DNA of 64,000 bases from Lachnoanaerobaculum orale (GCF_003862485.1 NZ_RRCM01000003.1:1-64000); one strand, 5' to 3'. Positions 8,836 to 18,122 are shown, numbered from the stretch's first letter. Notes: generated from the letters alone by a model not told the origin. Numbers and translations are program-made.

Positions 8836-9479
8836 TGAAGCAAAAACATATTTTATTTGATTTGGACGGAACTATAGTGAAATCGGACCTCGGTATCACA
8901 AAGGGAGTACAAAAGTCCTTGGAGCATTTCGGCATCAATGAAAAGCTTGAGGATTTGAAAAAGTTTGTCGGACCTCCTATGGTGGAAAGCTATACAAACT
9001 TTTACGGATTCAGTCTGAAGCAATATGAAGAGGCGCTTTGTGTTTTTCATAAGTATTATAAAAGTGTCGGAATATTTGAATGTGAGCTTTATGAGGGGAT
9101 AGAAGAGATGCTTGATAGTCTGTCAAAAGAGTATAAGCTTTATGTGGCGACTTCAAAGCCTGAAAGAGAGGCAAGAAGAGTTATAGAGCATTTCGGACTG
9201 GACAAATACTTTACATTTGTTGGTGGTTCAGACGGAGATTTTAATACAAAGAGAGCCACAAAGACTGCAGTAATTGAGTATGTGCTTGAAACAAACAAAA
9301 TAATGGACAAGACTTATGCTATAATGGTGGGAGACAAGAGCCATGATATAGTAGGTGCAAAGAGCGCCGGTTTAAAGAGTATCGGAGTACTCTACGGCTA
9401 TGGCGGACTTGATGAGTTTGCGGAGGCAAATTATATTGTAAAGAGTGTCAAAGATTTGAGAGAAATGTTTATATGTTAA
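8835..9479 (+). CDS. HAD-superfamily hydrolase, phosphoglycolate phosphatase-like
   Basis: A 214-residue cytoplasmic phosphatase. The motifs are FDLDGTIVKSD near residue 7 (nucleophile Asp), VATSKP near 100, and a late MVGDKSHDIVGAKSAG with the acidic pair. The cap insert is of subclass I type. ATG 8835 overlaps the previous stop by one base and has AAGGAG at 8824-8829; GTG 8832 is possible but less likely. The substrate is unknown; family members act on phosphoglycolate, pyrophosphate or sugar phosphates. Its 3' end overlaps the next gene by seven bases. Confidence 0.85.
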   Translation: MKQKHILFDLDGTIVKSDLGITKGVQKSLEHFGINEKLEDLKKFVGPPMVESYTNFYGFSLKQYEEALCVFHKYYKSVGIFECELYEGIEEMLDSLSKEYKLYVATSKPEREARRVIEHFGLDKYFTFVGGSDGDFNTKRATKTAVIEYVLETNKIMDKTYAIMVGDKSHDIVGAKSAGLKSIGVLYGYGGLDEFAEANYIVKSVKDLREMFIC

Positions 9480-9793
9480 AAAAAGGTGACTTGTTAAATA
9501 TAGGATATTATGATTATGGCCAATATTTCACAGGAAGTCTGGACGGGTTGAGATTCAGATTGGGCAGAGACCCGCTTGAAAAAGTTAATTTCACACCGAA
9601 GGATAAGAGGGGCGAGGCCAAGCTGAAACTGACAGTGTGGCCTGAGCCCTTTAGTTTTGACCATACAGAGGATGATAAGAAAAAAGACCATTATTTTGAT
9701 TATTCAAATGAAGGGATTGAGAATATAATTGAGTTTTTAAACAATGTGGCTGAGATTGTAAAGTCAGGTAAGGAGAAAGCATGGGAGCAATAA
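9473..9793 (+). CDS. Small conserved-looking protein of unknown function
   Basis: A 106-residue soluble protein beginning MLKKGDLLNIGYYDYGQYFTG, with charged middle (HTEDDKKKDHYFDY) and a C-terminal helix ENIIEFLNNVAEIVKSG. No domain is recognised. It overlaps the HAD gene at its start and the Nudix gene at its end (13 bases), which supports it as a real, co-translated gene. No function is claimed. Confidence 0.65.
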   Translation: MLKKGDLLNIGYYDYGQYFTGSLDGLRFRLGRDPLEKVNFTPKDKRGEAKLKLTVWPEPFSFDHTEDDKKKDHYFDYSNEGIENIIEFLNNVAEIVKSGKEKAWEQ

Positions 9794-10323
9794 AAAGAGA
9801 GAGCAGAGAGCTTGCATATGAGGGAACAATAGTAAAGGTATATAAGGATTATGTGGTAATTGACGGCAAGAGGGCTGTGTGGGACTATATACAGCACAAC
9901 GGTGCGGCTGCGGTAGTTCCGATACTTGATAACGGTAAGATTTTACTTGTGCGTCAGTACAGAAACGCACTTGACAGATATACACTTGAACTTCCGGCAG
10001 GTAAGGTGGATGCAAAGGATGAACCGAGAAGAATTTGTGCTTTTAGAGAACTTAGGGAAGAGACAGGCTACAGAGTGGATTCACCTGATGAACTTGAGTT
10101 TCTCATAAGGATTGATACAATGGTCGCGTTCGGAGATGAGGAGATAGATATATTTGTAGCCAAAAATCTCAAAAAGGGCGAACAGGACCTTGATGAGGAT
10201 GAGAGTATTGATATTGAAGAGTGGGAACTTGACGATTTGTTGGAGCTTATCTACAAGGGAGAAATAAAGGATTCAAAGACTGTGGCTGCCATACTTGCCT
10301 ATAAGAACAAGTATCAGGTATAG
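9781..10323 (+). CDS. Nudix hydrolase, probable ADP-ribose pyrophosphatase
   Basis: A 180-residue enzyme with a Nudix box from Gly74 to Tyr97 (core RELREETGY). The spacing between its first Gly and Glu81 is one residue longer than the textbook motif, as in several ADP-ribose pyrophosphatases. An upstream segment ILLVRQYRNAL and the downstream EEIDIFVAKNL fit the ADPRase (NudF-like) group, which hydrolyses ADP-ribose to AMP and ribose 5-phosphate. It is the last gene of the clpX run. No clear terminator was seen after it. Confidence 0.85.
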   Translation: MGAIKRESRELAYEGTIVKVYKDYVVIDGKRAVWDYIQHNGAAAVVPILDNGKILLVRQYRNALDRYTLELPAGKVDAKDEPRRICAFRELREETGYRVDSPDELEFLIRIDTMVAFGDEEIDIFVAKNLKKGEQDLDEDESIDIEEWELDDLLELIYKGEIKDSKTVAAILAYKNKYQV

Positions 10324-10467
10324 CTTTTATTTATAACCAGGGCAAGAAAACATCTTATTGACCAGAGAATACAGAACTTGTAAAATACTGCTTATTGATG
10401 ACGGTTATAGCTTATGTATATAAGGTATAACATTTTAACAGATAGTATTAGAAAAGTCAGGTGAATT

Positions 10468-11607
10468 ATGAATATTGAAACATTATGCGTACACAGTCCG
10501 AATGAAGATAAAATTGCTCATGCATACGGAGCGATGACAATACCTATTTTTCAGACGGCAACTTTTTCACATCCGGGAGTAGGAGAGAGTACAGGTTATG
10601 ATTACTCACGTCAGTCAAACCCTACAAGAACGGAGCTTGAGGAGAGCATATCCGCACTTGAAGGTGCTTATGATACGGTCGCGACATCCACAGGAATGGC
10701 TGCCTGCTTATTGGTATTGGAACTTTTTAATGCAGGTGACAATATCATATCACAGGAAGATATATATGGAGGAAGTACAAGACTCTTTAATACTCTCGGA
10801 ATAGAGCGCGGCAGGACATTCACATATGTGGATACAACCAAAAAAGAGAATGTACTTAATGCTATAAATGAAAATACCAAGGCAATATTTATAGAGACTC
10901 CAAGTAACCCTACAATGCTTGTCACAGATATAAAGGAGATGGCAGAGATTGCAAAGGAACACGGTCTTTTACTTATAGTAGACAATACATTTTTAAGTCC
11001 TTATTTCCAAAACCCTCTAAAACTCGGTGCGGATATAGTTATTCACAGCGGTACAAAGTATATTGCAGGTCATAATGATACTCTGGCCGGTTTTGTATGC
11101 AGTGCAAATGCCGATATTGCTGAAAAGATAAGATTTATGTATAAGACTGTAGGACCGAGTCTTTCACCTTTTGACAGCTTTTTGGTGCTTAGAGGTCTTA
11201 AGACTCTGGCGGTGAGAATGGACAGGGTACAGGAGAACGCATTAAAGATAGCGGAATTTTTGAAAAATCATAAAAAGATTACAAATGTATACTATGTCGG
11301 ACTTTCGGACCATCCGGGATATGAGATAAACAAGGCTCAGTCAAGAGGCTTCGGCGGAATGATCGCATTTACTACAGATACCGCAAAGACCGCACTTGAT
11401 GCGTTTGAAAAGATAGAAATAATAAAGTATGCGGAGAGCCTTGGCGGTGTGGAGTCTTTGATTACATTCCCGATGATACAGACTCACGCGGATGTACCTG
11501 TGGAAGTAAGAGAGAGACTTGGAATCACCGACAAATTCCTTAGACTTTCGGTAGGAATAGAAAATGCCGATGACCTGATAAGAGATTTGGAGAGAGCGTT
11601 GGCTTAG
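10468..11607 (+). CDS. Cys/Met metabolism PLP enzyme (cystathionine gamma-synthase/lyase type)
   Basis: A 379-residue fold-type I PLP enzyme. The PLP lysine is Lys197 in HSGTKYIAGH. Other family signatures are YDYSRQSNPTR (49-59), the Tyr/Arg cofactor contacts, and SLGGVESLITFP (about 330). The family covers cystathionine gamma-synthase, cystathionine gamma-lyase, O-acetylhomoserine sulfhydrylase and methionine gamma-lyase, and motif reading cannot separate these. Pairing with a C-S lyase 11 bases downstream favours transsulfuration. The 144-base upstream gap shows no SAM riboswitch. Confidence 0.85.
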   Translation: MNIETLCVHSPNEDKIAHAYGAMTIPIFQTATFSHPGVGESTGYDYSRQSNPTRTELEESISALEGAYDTVATSTGMAACLLVLELFNAGDNIISQEDIYGGSTRLFNTLGIERGRTFTYVDTTKKENVLNAINENTKAIFIETPSNPTMLVTDIKEMAEIAKEHGLLLIVDNTFLSPYFQNPLKLGADIVIHSGTKYIAGHNDTLAGFVCSANADIAEKIRFMYKTVGPSLSPFDSFLVLRGLKTLAVRMDRVQENALKIAEFLKNHKKITNVYYVGLSDHPGYEINKAQSRGFGGMIAFTTDTAKTALDAFEKIEIIKYAESLGGVESLITFPMIQTHADVPVEVRERLGITDKFLRLSVGIENADDLIRDLERALA

Positions 11608-11618
11608 AGGAATATTTT

Positions 11619-12791
11619 ATGTATGATTTTGATAAAATTATAGATAGGCACGGAACAAACTGTTTGAAGTTCGACTTTGCAAAGGAGAGGGGAAAAAACG
11701 GTGACGAACTTTCACTTTGGGTTGCGGATATGGACTTTCAGGTGGCAAAGCCTATTACAGATGCCTTGCAGGCTCAGGTAAACCACGGAATATACGGTTA
11801 TACCGAGGTGAAGTCGGACTATTTTGATATAGTAAAAAATTGGTTTAGAGACAACTTTGACTGGGAGATAAAGAAGGGAAGCCTTGTAAAGACTCCGGGT
11901 GTCGTATATGCAATAGCAATGGCGGTAAAGGCATTTACCAAAGAAGGTGAAGCCGTTATTATACAGCAGCCCGTTTACTACCCGTTCAGTGAGATGATAA
12001 TTGCTAATAACAGAAAGCTTGTCAATTCTCCGTTGGTGTTAAAAGACGGCAGATATGAGATTGATTTTGAGGACTTTGAGAAAAAAATAGTGGAAAATAA
12101 TGTGAAGCTGTTTATACTTTGTTCTCCTCACAATCCTGTGGGAAGGGTGTGGAGTGTAGAAGAGCTTAAAAGAATCGGAGATATCTGTATAAAGCATGAT
12201 GTGGTGATTTTCAGTGACGAGATTCATGCGGATTTTGTGTATGAACCGAATAAGCATCATGTATTTGCTTCACTTGGAGAAAGTTATGCCGCCAACTCGG
12301 TGATTGCAACGGCACCAAGCAAGAGCTTTAATATAGCGGGGCTTCAGGTTTCAAATATCTTTATAGGAAATAAGAAGCTTCGTGACGCTTTCAGAAATGA
12401 GATAGTAAAATCGGGATATTCACAGTTAAACACTATGGGACTTGCAGCTGCAAGAGCCGCATATGAGTCCGGTAAAGAGTGGCTTGATGAGGTGAGAGCC
12501 TATATAAAGGACAATCTGATATTCTTTAGAGATTACCTGAAAGAAAATATTGGAGAGCTCAGCTTAATAGAACCTGAGGGAACATATCTTGTCTGGGTGG
12601 ATTTCAGAAAACTTGGGCTTAGTGAAAAGCAAAGAGAAGACTTGATAGTAAATAAGGCAAAGCTTTGGATAGACTCGGGAGCAATGTTCGGAGTAGACGG
12701 AGAAGGATTTGAGAGGTTCAATATCGCCTGTACGAGAGAATATTTGAAGATGGCACTTGACAGCTTGGCAAAGGCGATTAAAGGTTTGTAG
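11619..12791 (+). CDS. MalY/PatB-type cystathionine beta-lyase (C-S lyase)
   Basis: A 390-residue aminotransferase-fold PLP enzyme. The PLP lysine is Lys235 in APSKSFNIAG, with the DEIHADFVY segment about 30 residues earlier and the SPHNPVGRVW segment near 170. The opening DRHGTNCLKFD and LWVADMDF are typical of the MalY/PatB branch, which cleaves cystathionine or other cysteine S-conjugates to thiol, pyruvate and ammonia. It is co-transcribed with the preceding PLP gene and followed by a strong GC-rich hairpin. Confidence 0.88.
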   Translation: MYDFDKIIDRHGTNCLKFDFAKERGKNGDELSLWVADMDFQVAKPITDALQAQVNHGIYGYTEVKSDYFDIVKNWFRDNFDWEIKKGSLVKTPGVVYAIAMAVKAFTKEGEAVIIQQPVYYPFSEMIIANNRKLVNSPLVLKDGRYEIDFEDFEKKIVENNVKLFILCSPHNPVGRVWSVEELKRIGDICIKHDVVIFSDEIHADFVYEPNKHHVFASLGESYAANSVIATAPSKSFNIAGLQVSNIFIGNKKLRDAFRNEIVKSGYSQLNTMGLAAARAAYESGKEWLDEVRAYIKDNLIFFRDYLKENIGELSLIEPEGTYLVWVDFRKLGLSEKQREDLIVNKAKLWIDSGAMFGVDGEGFERFNIACTREYLKMALDSLAKAIKGL

Positions 12792-12885
12792 AATAGCAAG
12801 TATAGTTGGCTACTATATTTGCAAATGGCTGGACAGAAATGATAGCGACAATTAGCCTAGAGTTTGCTTGTACTTAAAACAAGAA

Positions 12886-12920
12886 GAAAGCCCCGGGAGC
12901 TCGAACCTCCCGGGGCTTTC
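12886..12920 (+). terminator. GC-rich hairpin terminator after the sulfur gene pair
   Basis: A perfect 14-bp stem (12886-12899 with 12907-12920) has a 7-base loop and the core GCCCCGGGAG. The tract after it is short in T (CTTTCGTTGT), but an A-rich run precedes it. It most likely ends the operon at 12791. Confidence 0.7.
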
Positions 12921-13039
12921 GTTGTGTCCATATGGAACTTATTTCCTTTGGCTATAAGAAGTATACACTAAATACAGGAAAATAGTCAAGTTAAAGCTGG
13001 AGTAAAGCTATTATGTTTATTAAATTTTACAAAATCTAT

Positions 13040-13066
13040 TTATCACTTGACGAATATGAGTGCCAG
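13040..13066 (+). promoter_or_regulatory. Degenerate CIRCE-like operator over the lon promoter
   Basis: TTATCACTT-N9-GAGTGCCAG: each arm matches the CIRCE consensus arms (TTAGCACTC and GAGTGCTAA) at 7 of 9 positions, with the exact 9-base spacer. It covers the -35 region and most of the spacer. It is a candidate second HrcA site, weaker than the one at 13141. Confidence 0.45.
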
Positions 13067-13075
13067 TGATATAAT
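13047..13075 (+). promoter_or_regulatory. Sigma-A type promoter for lon
   Basis: -35 TTGACG (13047-13052), a 17-base spacer, and a perfect -10 TATAAT (13070-13075). The predicted start is near 13082, giving a leader of about 100 bases. Confidence 0.8.
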
Positions 13076-13092
13076 CACAATGTATAAATGGA

Positions 13093-13129
13093 GAGGTTGT
13101 AAACGATCCGGTGTTACAACCTCTTTTTT
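13093..13129 (+). terminator. Leader hairpin with U tract between promoter and lon
   Basis: A 10-bp stem GAGGTTGTAA/TTACAACCTC (13093-13102, 13114-13123) is followed by six T. It has the form of an intrinsic terminator lying inside the lon leader, so it may attenuate transcription or yield a ~45-base transcript. Confidence 0.65.
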
Positions 13130-13140
13130 ATAAATATTCT

Positions 13141-13167
13141 TTAGCACTCTTTTATTATAAGTGCTAA
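13141..13167 (+). promoter_or_regulatory. CIRCE element (HrcA operator) overlapping the lon leader
   Basis: TTAGCACTC-N9-AAGTGCTAA matches the CIRCE consensus except for one base (A for G at the first position of the right arm). It ends 13 bases before the lon ATG, just ahead of the AAGGAGG site. CIRCE is the heat-shock operator bound by HrcA. Its position suggests direct HrcA repression of lon, and in RNA it could also fold over the translation start. Confidence 0.85.
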
Positions 13168-13180
13168 CAAAGGAGGATGT

Positions 13181-15439
13181 ATGATTTTAATACCAACATA
13201 TAATACGGTAGTTTTACCGGGTTCAAAAATATATTTCAGAAAAGATTATTTGCAGGAAGCGGGAGTGGATAAGATATCTGTTGGCGAAAAAGTAACATTT
13301 CTTTACTTAAAAGAGTCAAAGGATAGAGATATCACTATGGAGGATGTTTATCCTATAGCGGTGGCAGGTCAGGTGTTGTCTGTAGATGATGAAGGCGGTG
13401 CCAATTTGGAGGCGTTTAACAGGATAAATGTTGAATATATAGACTTTGAAACCCAAAATGTTGTGGGAGTTCAAAGGCCTGAGATAGATGACTTGGACCC
13501 GCAAAGTGCCAATACAATGCTTATAGATCTTAGAGACGAGCTTTTAAACTATGTGACTAAGTTTCAGTGGGGACTTATGGCAAGAGGCTATGTACTTGCA
13601 TGGAAAAACATGAATGAGCTGATGGTAGGATTGTCACCTTTTATGAATATAACTCCTGAAGAAAAGTATGCCGTACTTGCGGAGGATTCCACGAAGGCAA
13701 GAGCCGAGCTTATAGCAAAGTATGCCAGAGAGTTTATGGCAATCAATGAGGTAAGCGAAGAGGCAAAGCAGGCACAAAAAGAGATTCATGAGAAGGCGTA
13801 CAGAGAGGATGCAATCAAAAAGCAGATAAGTTTCTTACAAAAGGCCTTGGACGATATGCACCCTGAGAATGTCTCGGAGGTCAGAAAGTTTGAGGAAAAG
13901 ATAGAAAACTCAGGCATGAACGAGATTGCAAGGAAGGAAGCCGACAATGTATTGAATCGTATGAAGCAGGAGGGAAAGGACAGCCATGAGTACGGACTGC
14001 TTTACAACTATCTTGACTTTGTAACTTCACTGCAGTGGAAGAAGGAAGAACCGAAGGAAATAGAGCTTGATAAGGCTATGGAGGTTCTGGACAGAGAGCA
14101 CTACGGTCTGAAAAAAGTAAAGAAAAGAATTATAGAGCAGCTGGCTGTGATGTCGCTTAATAAAAGTCAAAGCGGTTCGATACTTTTGTTTGTAGGTGCT
14201 CCAGGTACAGGAAAGACAAGTATCGGAAAGAGTATCGCGGAGGCTCTCGGAAGAGAGTATGTGCGTATTTCTTTGGGCGGTATAAGAGATGAGGCCGATA
14301 TAAGAGGACACAGAAGGACTTATATAGGAGCAATGCCGGGCAGAATAATGGACGGTATGAAAAAGGCGGGCACATCAAATCCTGTAATGGTACTTGATGA
14401 GATTGATAAGCTTGCGTCATCCTATAACGGTGACCCTGCAAGCGCATTACTTGAGGTGCTTGATCCTGAGCAAAACAATACTTTTACCGACCACTATATG
14501 AATGTACCTTACGATCTTTCGGATGTACTGTTTGTATGTACCGCCAATTCACTTGATACAATACCCGGACCTCTGCTTGACAGAATGGAGGTTATCAGAT
14601 TTACAGGATATACCGCGCTTGAGAAATTTTCTATAGCAAAGGATCATCTGATTCCTAAGGCGAAGAAAAAGGCCGGTATAAGTGATGAGAATCTCATAAT
14701 AGAAGACGACACGATAAAAGCACTGATAAACGGCTATACTATGGAAGCCGGTGTGCGCGGACTGAAAAAGCAGATAAGCTCACTTTGCAGATATGCTGCC
14801 GTAGAGCTTGTAAGAAATAATAAAGAGGTGCTTGATGTAAAGCCTGAGGATCTGAGCGATTACCTTGACCAAAGACCTATAAAGCATGAGAGTATTTTGG
14901 AGAAAAAGCAGGCAGGTGTAGTAACAGGTTTGGCTTGGACTGCAGTAGGCGGTGAAATACTCTTTATCGAGACAATGCTTACAAAGGGAAAGGGTAATAT
15001 AAAGGTAACAGGTCAGCTGGGAGATGTAATGAAGGAGAGTGTGGATATTGCACTAAGCCTTGTGAAGTCTATGTACCCTGAAAAGTCTGAAATCTTTGAG
15101 AAAAACGATATTCATATCCATGTGCCTGCAGGTGCCGTACCGAAGGACGGACCGAGTGCAGGTATCACAATGACTACGGCACTTGCATCACTTATAAACA
15201 ATATTCCTGTATCTCCTGAGTATGCCATGACCGGTGAAGTGTCACTTCGCGGCAATGTAATGCCTATAGGCGGATTGCCTGAAAAACTTATGGCGGCAGC
15301 CAGAGCCGGAATAAAGAAGGTATTCATCCCTGAAGAAAACGAGGATGATCTTAAGGAAGTGGCTAAGGAAGTCTTGGATGAACTTGAGATTATTCCTGTA
15401 AAAAGGGTTGAAGATGTACTGAAGATTGTTCTAAAATAA
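13181..15439 (+). CDS. lon: ATP-dependent endopeptidase Lon
   Basis: A 752-residue homohexameric AAA+ serine protease for damaged and regulatory proteins. The N-terminal LON substrate domain occupies about 1-190. The ATPase has Walker A GAPGTGKTS from Gly339 and Walker B MVLDEIDKL near 400. The protease domain carries the Ser659/Lys702 dyad (DGPSAGITM and GGLPEK). ATG 13181 has AAAGGAGG at 13168-13175. The upstream region shows a promoter, a leader hairpin and two CIRCE-like elements, implying heat-shock control by HrcA. The length is slightly below E. coli Lon (784). Confidence 0.95.
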   Translation: MILIPTYNTVVLPGSKIYFRKDYLQEAGVDKISVGEKVTFLYLKESKDRDITMEDVYPIAVAGQVLSVDDEGGANLEAFNRINVEYIDFETQNVVGVQRPEIDDLDPQSANTMLIDLRDELLNYVTKFQWGLMARGYVLAWKNMNELMVGLSPFMNITPEEKYAVLAEDSTKARAELIAKYAREFMAINEVSEEAKQAQKEIHEKAYREDAIKKQISFLQKALDDMHPENVSEVRKFEEKIENSGMNEIARKEADNVLNRMKQEGKDSHEYGLLYNYLDFVTSLQWKKEEPKEIELDKAMEVLDREHYGLKKVKKRIIEQLAVMSLNKSQSGSILLFVGAPGTGKTSIGKSIAEALGREYVRISLGGIRDEADIRGHRRTYIGAMPGRIMDGMKKAGTSNPVMVLDEIDKLASSYNGDPASALLEVLDPEQNNTFTDHYMNVPYDLSDVLFVCTANSLDTIPGPLLDRMEVIRFTGYTALEKFSIAKDHLIPKAKKKAGISDENLIIEDDTIKALINGYTMEAGVRGLKKQISSLCRYAAVELVRNNKEVLDVKPEDLSDYLDQRPIKHESILEKKQAGVVTGLAWTAVGGEILFIETMLTKGKGNIKVTGQLGDVMKESVDIALSLVKSMYPEKSEIFEKNDIHIHVPAGAVPKDGPSAGITMTTALASLINNIPVSPEYAMTGEVSLRGNVMPIGGLPEKLMAAARAGIKKVFIPEENEDDLKEVAKEVLDELEIIPVKRVEDVLKIVLK

Positions 15440-15469
15440 GAATAATAAAATTTTGAAAAGAGGTAGTGT

Positions 15470-16639
15470 ATGCTGAACTTTAAACATGATATCCCGACCA
15501 AGTTGTATTTCGGTGAGGGACAGATAAAGAAATTGGCAAGCTCATTGGAGAGATTCGGTAAAAATGTACTGTTGGTATACGGTGGCGGATCAATCAAGAA
15601 AATAGGTCTTTATGATGAAGTGATAAAGATTTTAAAAGAGAATAATTTCAATATCACAGAATGTGACGGCGTCGATCCGAATCCCAGAATTACCACTGTA
15701 GAGCGAGGCGTAAGGCTTTGTAAGGAGCATGATATCAATGTAGTCTTGGCTGTAGGAGGCGGAAGCACCATCGACTGCGCAAAGGCTATTGCAGTGGGAC
15801 GCTACTATGAAGGTAAGGATTTATGGGAGATGGTAAAGACAAGTTGGCATCTTGCAAAGGCTCTCCCGCTTGTGGATATTCTTACACTCAGTGCAACAGG
15901 TTCGGAGTTTGATGCAGGCGGTGTAATCACAAATATGGATACTAATGAAAAGCTTGGTGCTGTATACACATATCCTTCAGTCAGCATATGTGACCCTACA
16001 TATACTTTCAGCGTATCAAAGTATCAGACCGCGGCAGGCAGTGCGGATATAATGAGCCACATATTTGAATGTTACTTTTCAAGGACTATGGACAGCGACC
16101 TCTCGGACGGTATAGCGGAAACGGTTCTTAAGTCAGTAATGAAAAACTGCAAGATTGCACTTAAAGATCCTACAAACTACTCTGCAAGAGCCAATTTGAT
16201 GGCGGACGCCTCCGTAGCCTGCTCGGGAATTCCGGGGTACGGTAAGCAGGAAACAGGATGGCCTTGTCATGCGATGGAACATGAGCTCTCCGCATATTAT
16301 GATATTACTCATGGAGTAGGTCTTGCTATACTTACAATCAGGTGGATGCGTCATATCCTTAATAAGGATGTAACTGCTACAGAGAGATTTGTAAAGTTTG
16401 CAAAGAATGTAATGGGGCTTAGCGGTGATGATGAGAGAGCGCTGGCGTTTGCAGGAATAGATGCACTGGAAAATTACTTTAAAGAAACAGGTATTCCTAT
16501 GACTCTTACAGAGCTTGGCATTGACGACAAGTATTTTGAAGCTATGGCGGCTCATGCAAATGTGGACGGATATTTAAAAGATGCTTTTGTTGCACTTACA
16601 AATGAGGACATAGTTGAAATCTATAAGGCATGTTTATAG
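15470..16639 (+). CDS. Iron-containing alcohol dehydrogenase (butanol dehydrogenase-like)
   Basis: A 389-residue group III alcohol dehydrogenase. It has the nucleotide-binding GGGS segments (VYGGGS near 39, AVGGGSTIDCAKAIA near 95), the SATGSEFDAGG motif near 145, and metal-ligand segments SADIMSHIFE and HAMEHELSAYYDITHG. It resembles BdhA/BdhB and YqhD-like NAD(P)H-dependent aldehyde reductases used in fermentation. It is 30 bases after lon with no terminator between, so it may share the lon transcript. The stop is at 16637-16639, immediately before the direct repeat of an insertion sequence. Confidence 0.9.
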   Translation: MLNFKHDIPTKLYFGEGQIKKLASSLERFGKNVLLVYGGGSIKKIGLYDEVIKILKENNFNITECDGVDPNPRITTVERGVRLCKEHDINVVLAVGGGSTIDCAKAIAVGRYYEGKDLWEMVKTSWHLAKALPLVDILTLSATGSEFDAGGVITNMDTNEKLGAVYTYPSVSICDPTYTFSVSKYQTAAGSADIMSHIFECYFSRTMDSDLSDGIAETVLKSVMKNCKIALKDPTNYSARANLMADASVACSGIPGYGKQETGWPCHAMEHELSAYYDITHGVGLAILTIRWMRHILNKDVTATERFVKFAKNVMGLSGDDERALAFAGIDALENYFKETGIPMTLTELGIDDKYFEAMAAHANVDGYLKDAFVALTNEDIVEIYKACL

Positions 16640-16669
16640 TATAAAACACGATTATACTTTAAAAACACT
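16640..16669. repeat. Left 30-bp direct repeat flanking the insertion sequence (target duplication)
   Basis: The 30 bases starting TATAAAACACG and ending AAAAACACT are identical to 18245-18274. The pair encloses a transposase gene and imperfect terminal repeats, so it is read as a long target-site duplication. Confidence 0.85.
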
Positions 16670-16710
16670 GTCAAGCATAAATGATTATGTCCTAAAATAA
16701 TTATTTTATA

Positions 16711-16732
16711 AGCCCCACAAACGGGGCTTTTT
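16711..16732 (+). terminator. Terminator inside the left end of the IS
   Basis: AGCCCC/GGGGCT stem (16711-16716, 16723-16728) with a T run to 16732. It faces transcription arriving from the alcohol dehydrogenase gene and would shield the transposase gene from antisense reading. Confidence 0.7.
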
Positions 16733-16733
16733 A

Positions 16734-18122
16734 TCATGCACTTTTTAAATCTTGTTCAATTCTGTGTGGTTGTGAGTGGACAAATTTTTTAAAGGCACTT
16801 CTTCTCCAAGGATGATTCATTGGTGGAATATAAGGTTTTCTAGGTTTTGGCTTTTTGTAATCAGCGTCCAGGTCTTTAGACTTACGCTCATGTGTTGGTA
16901 TTTCCTCCAGCACATGAATATCTTTGTCATTAACGCACGCAAACAAAGACCTATCAAAAGCCTTGATAAGCATAACTTTTGTTCCTTTTCGATAATGGAT
17001 CTGCGCTCCCTTATGATCTATCATCTTATAAAACTTTTTCTCAAATTGAATCGCATGTCCTGCATCAACAGTTCTTTCTGTCAGAACCGCTAAAGTAAGA
17101 TTTATTTTTTCCTTAGACGGTTGCGTTTCAAATACAGATTTGATACCATAAAGTGGAAGTGCAAACTTCTCATTGAATTCTTTTATGTAGGAGTGAAGGA
17201 ATTCATTGGCTTTATTGATATCGGTTACGCCTGCGATTCTGAATTCAACCGGCAGGCGTGACTGTAAGGTTTGATTCAAACGTTCTATGCGTCCTTTAGC
17301 TTGAGGTACACTACTTGATTCAAGTTCTACACCAAGCTGCTTGCAGGCATAAGCGAACTGTGTATAGGTGTCTTTATCATCAGATGAGGCACCTTTTTTC
17401 TTGTAAGTAAATACAGTTCTTCTATCTGTAAGAAACTTATAAGGAATACCGTAATCAGTAAGTATCTGATTGAATACATGGTAGTAGCCGTTAAGAGTTT
17501 CCTGAGTGTCAAACCAGGCACCTGTAACAACACCTGAAGCATCATCAATAGCTAAATGTAGATGCCATATTTGTCCCGGTACCCATTCATATGGGGTTGC
17601 GTCCATTTGTTGTAGTTCACCGAAATAAGCACATCTTGGACGACGGCTGTGGGCATCATCAATTGCTACCAGGTTGGCCTGTATAGATGTCAGCTCCTTC
17701 TTTGTCTTTGCTGTTTCTTTTTTAGCTTTCAGCTTTTGCTTAATACGTCTACGTTTAGCTTTGGTGGCCTTTGGAGAAAGAATATATTCAGACTCCAAGA
17801 TATTCATTACAGATGAATGTGAGATACATATGCCCTCATTCTTTTTCAGAAGCTCTGTATAGTGCTCAAAGTTTGCATCATAGTATTTAGTTCTGTAAAG
17901 GTCTATGACTTGTCTACGAATATCATGGGAGATTGTAGTGGCCGGCTTTTTGCCTTTGTTACCGTGTAGAAAGAATTTCTTGCCACTTTTTATATATCCC
18001 TGTAACATACGATTTATATGCCTCCTGGTGCATCCCAGTACCATAGCGGCTCTGTTCTTGTTAGCGGTATCAGGGTGGTCAGCCAACCCTTTGATAACTT
18101 CGTATTTCTTTTGCTCATTCAT
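16734..18122 (-). CDS. IS transposase, integrase-core DDE type (ISNCY/IS1202-like)
   Basis: A 462-residue transposase. It has an N-terminal helix-turn-helix (about 8-45, AAMVLGCTRRHINRMLQGY), a basic linker (120-145) and an rve catalytic core. Candidate catalytic residues are the Asp in QMDATPYEW, the Asp in FLTDRRTVF and the Glu in GRIERLNQTL. The C-terminal ~60 residues are basic and proline-rich. The frame is intact from ATG 18122 to 16734, so the element may still be mobile. Confidence 0.9.
   Translation of the reverse strand: MNEQKKYEVIKGLADHPDTANKNRAAMVLGCTRRHINRMLQGYIKSGKKFFLHGNKGKKPATTISHDIRRQVIDLYRTKYYDANFEHYTELLKKNEGICISHSSVMNILESEYILSPKATKAKRRRIKQKLKAKKETAKTKKELTSIQANLVAIDDAHSRRPRCAYFGELQQMDATPYEWVPGQIWHLHLAIDDASGVVTGAWFDTQETLNGYYHVFNQILTDYGIPYKFLTDRRTVFTYKKKGASSDDKDTYTQFAYACKQLGVELESSSVPQAKGRIERLNQTLQSRLPVEFRIAGVTDINKANEFLHSYIKEFNEKFALPLYGIKSVFETQPSKEKINLTLAVLTERTVDAGHAIQFEKKFYKMIDHKGAQIHYRKGTKVMLIKAFDRSLFACVNDKDIHVLEEIPTHERKSKDLDADYKKPKPRKPYIPPMNHPWRRSAFKKFVHSQPHRIEQDLKSA

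Noticed and set aside
10324-10467. Possible SAM riboswitch or T-box ahead of the sulfur amino-acid genes
   Set aside because: The conserved SAM-I core and T-box sequences are not seen, and no terminator hairpin precedes the start.
12886-12920. GC-rich hairpin as part of a structured RNA
   Set aside because: It is a single simple stem-loop following an operon; a terminator explains it.
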